Origin: Treponema sp.
GTDB lineage: Bacteria; Spirochaetota; Spirochaetia; Treponematales; Breznakiellaceae
Assembly: GCA_031275535.1 (NCBI GenBank)
Contig: JAISOR010000241.1
Span: forward strand, 1 to 5,940
Direction: 5' to 3'
DNA length: 5,940 bases
Shown: positions 5,487-5,940 of the stretch, piece by piece
How positions within the stretch are numbered: position 1 is the first letter of the stretch
How the letters are laid out: each line of letters opens with the position of its first letter
Position numbers and translations under genes: made by a program
The notes under the pieces: model-generated
The model's database searches: none
Told to the model about the DNA's origin: nothing
The model's input: the letters and a program-made list of their open reading frames with translations, nothing else

Positions 5487-5578
5487 ACCGGCGCGAAAGG
5501 CCCGGGGGGTATTAGACCGCGTGGAATCCTGGTGTAGGGGCACTGTGATTTATTATAGCGGCCGGGTCCATACCCCGA
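5487..5578. other. Intergenic stretch after thiQ, no gene seen
   Basis: No frame here gives a recognisable protein, including the missing N-terminus of the PIN relic that follows. GGGGTAT (5506-5512) and ATACCCC (5570-5576) are inverted copies about 57 bp apart, too far apart and without a T-run to be called a terminator. The base composition changes here from the GC-rich thi genes to a more AT-rich relic. Confidence 0.4.
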
Positions 5579-5748
5579 ATGTACCTCTTTGATTTGGATG
5601 ACGGAGAAGCCGAAACATTCGTTTTGGCACAAGAGCAAAATACCGATTTGGTTATAATTGATGAGAAATACGGGAATTACTTGATAAACAATCATGGCTC
5701 GGCACGGATCTTATCAAAAAAGCGATTGAACTTGCGGGAGAACAATAA
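5579..5748 (+). pseudogene. Relic of a PIN-domain (DUF3368-like, VapC-type) toxin
   Basis: Two pieces of one protein family lie in different frames. From 5579 one frame reads LFDLDDGEAETFVLAQEQ and then TDLVIIDEKYG. This is the middle of a DUF3368-type PIN nuclease as I recall the family, with the acidic residues of GEAE and of IID that belong to the metal-binding set. From 5665 the frame two bases on reads EIRELLDKQSWLGTDL and then IKKAIELAGEQ, ending at TAA 5746-5748, which fits the C-terminal helices of the same family. The roughly 25-35 residues normally between them (the GTIGVLLKAK region) are missing, so a deletion with frameshift occurred near 5660-5680. The N-terminal half, with the first catalytic aspartate, is also absent, and no antitoxin gene is visible. 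PIN toxins of this kind are RNases in toxin-antitoxin pairs. This copy cannot be functional as read. Confidence 0.7.
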
Positions 5749-5782
5749 GCCTCCGCTTCTGAAATTAACTCCTTACCTCCCC

Positions 5783-5940
5783 CTAATCGTAAAACAAAGC
5801 CAGGGCGTACACTTTCTCCGCGCCTTCCTGTTTGAGCGCCGCGGCGCAGGCGTCCAGGGTGGAACCGGTGGTCATCACGTCGTCGAATAAGAGGACCTCC
5901 CGGGGGACCTTCCTGGTACACCGGATGCGCCCCCGGAGAT
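5783..5940 (-). CDS. comF: ComF-family phosphoribosyltransferase, C-terminal part (5' end beyond window)
   Basis: Only the last 52 codons are inside the window; the gene continues past 5940. It reads [19 protein letters not shown] followed by [19 protein letters not shown] and a TAG at 5783-5785. The DD-x-MTTGSTL block is the PRPP-binding loop of the type I phosphoribosyltransferase fold. The surrounding pattern, with the motif about 35 residues from the C-terminus, is that of ComF/GntX proteins (ComFC in Bacillus, needed for DNA uptake and linked to replication-restart functions). The catalytic motif is intact, so there is no sign of decay in the visible part. It is convergent with the thi operon and more GC-rich than the PIN relic between them. 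The exact role cannot be judged from the fragment; another member of the same phosphoribosyltransferase group is possible. Confidence 0.88.
   Translation of the reverse strand, partial: LRGRIRCTRKVPREVLLFDDVMTTGSTLDACAAALKQEGAEKVYALALFYD

Noticed and set aside
5506..5576. GGGGTAT ... ATACCCC inverted repeat as the thi operon terminator
   Set aside because: The arms are about 57 nt apart and no T-run follows; it is probably chance in G/C-rich sequence.
5747..5758. AAGC/GCTT hairpin as a comF terminator
   Set aside because: A 4-bp stem with no U-tract on the minus-strand transcript.
5652..5921. Minus-strand open frame at the right edge
   Set aside because: The adjacent frame on the same strand carries the ComF PRPP-binding motif and is the real gene; this one is its frame-shifted shadow.

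Overview
The window looks like chromosomal DNA of a host-associated spirochaete, most likely a Treponema of the termite-gut type. This is an inference from gene content, from lipoprotein-rich coding with lipobox cysteines, and from the characteristic G/C-run-rich coding style of the central genes; nothing here proves the genus. The centre is a complete, riboswitch-controlled thiamine uptake operon, and both flanks are more AT-rich accessory DNA containing gene relics.

Left flank (1-1262, minus strand): an unrecognised 221-residue lipoprotein (585-1250, TTG start with a strong Shine-Dalgarno), then a roughly 30-codon relic that reads like the N-terminus of an SPL-type radical SAM protein (494-586), then a DUF1048 protein (117-473). 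The stretch 1-116 is AT-rich and shows no supportable gene.

Control region (1263-1730): two good sigma70-type promoters point away from each other (minus 1275-1303, plus 1376-1404), with a 12-bp tandem repeat between them. The plus promoter drives a leader of about 320 nt. That leader carries three consecutive hairpins, a textbook TPP (thi-box) aptamer (1503-1605) and about 125 nt of expression platform before thiB.

Centre (1731-5486, plus strand): thiB (lipoprotein thiamine-binding protein), thiP (fused 12-helix permease) and thiQ (ATPase with an extra C-terminal domain). The genes overlap by 4 and 11 nt, so they are translated as one tightly coupled unit. Together they should capture thiamine or its phosphates outside the inner membrane and import it with ATP hydrolysis. 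Expression should be shut down through the riboswitch when intracellular TPP is high.

Right flank (5487-5940): a PIN-domain (DUF3368-like, VapC-type) toxin relic (5579-5748) lacks its N-terminus and carries an internal deletion with a frameshift. The 3' end of a convergent comF-family phosphoribosyltransferase gene (5783-5940, minus) runs off the window. I see no convincing intrinsic terminator anywhere. No wholly new multi-gene system is evident; the best leads are the unusual thi control region, the two gene fossils and the unknown lipoprotein.
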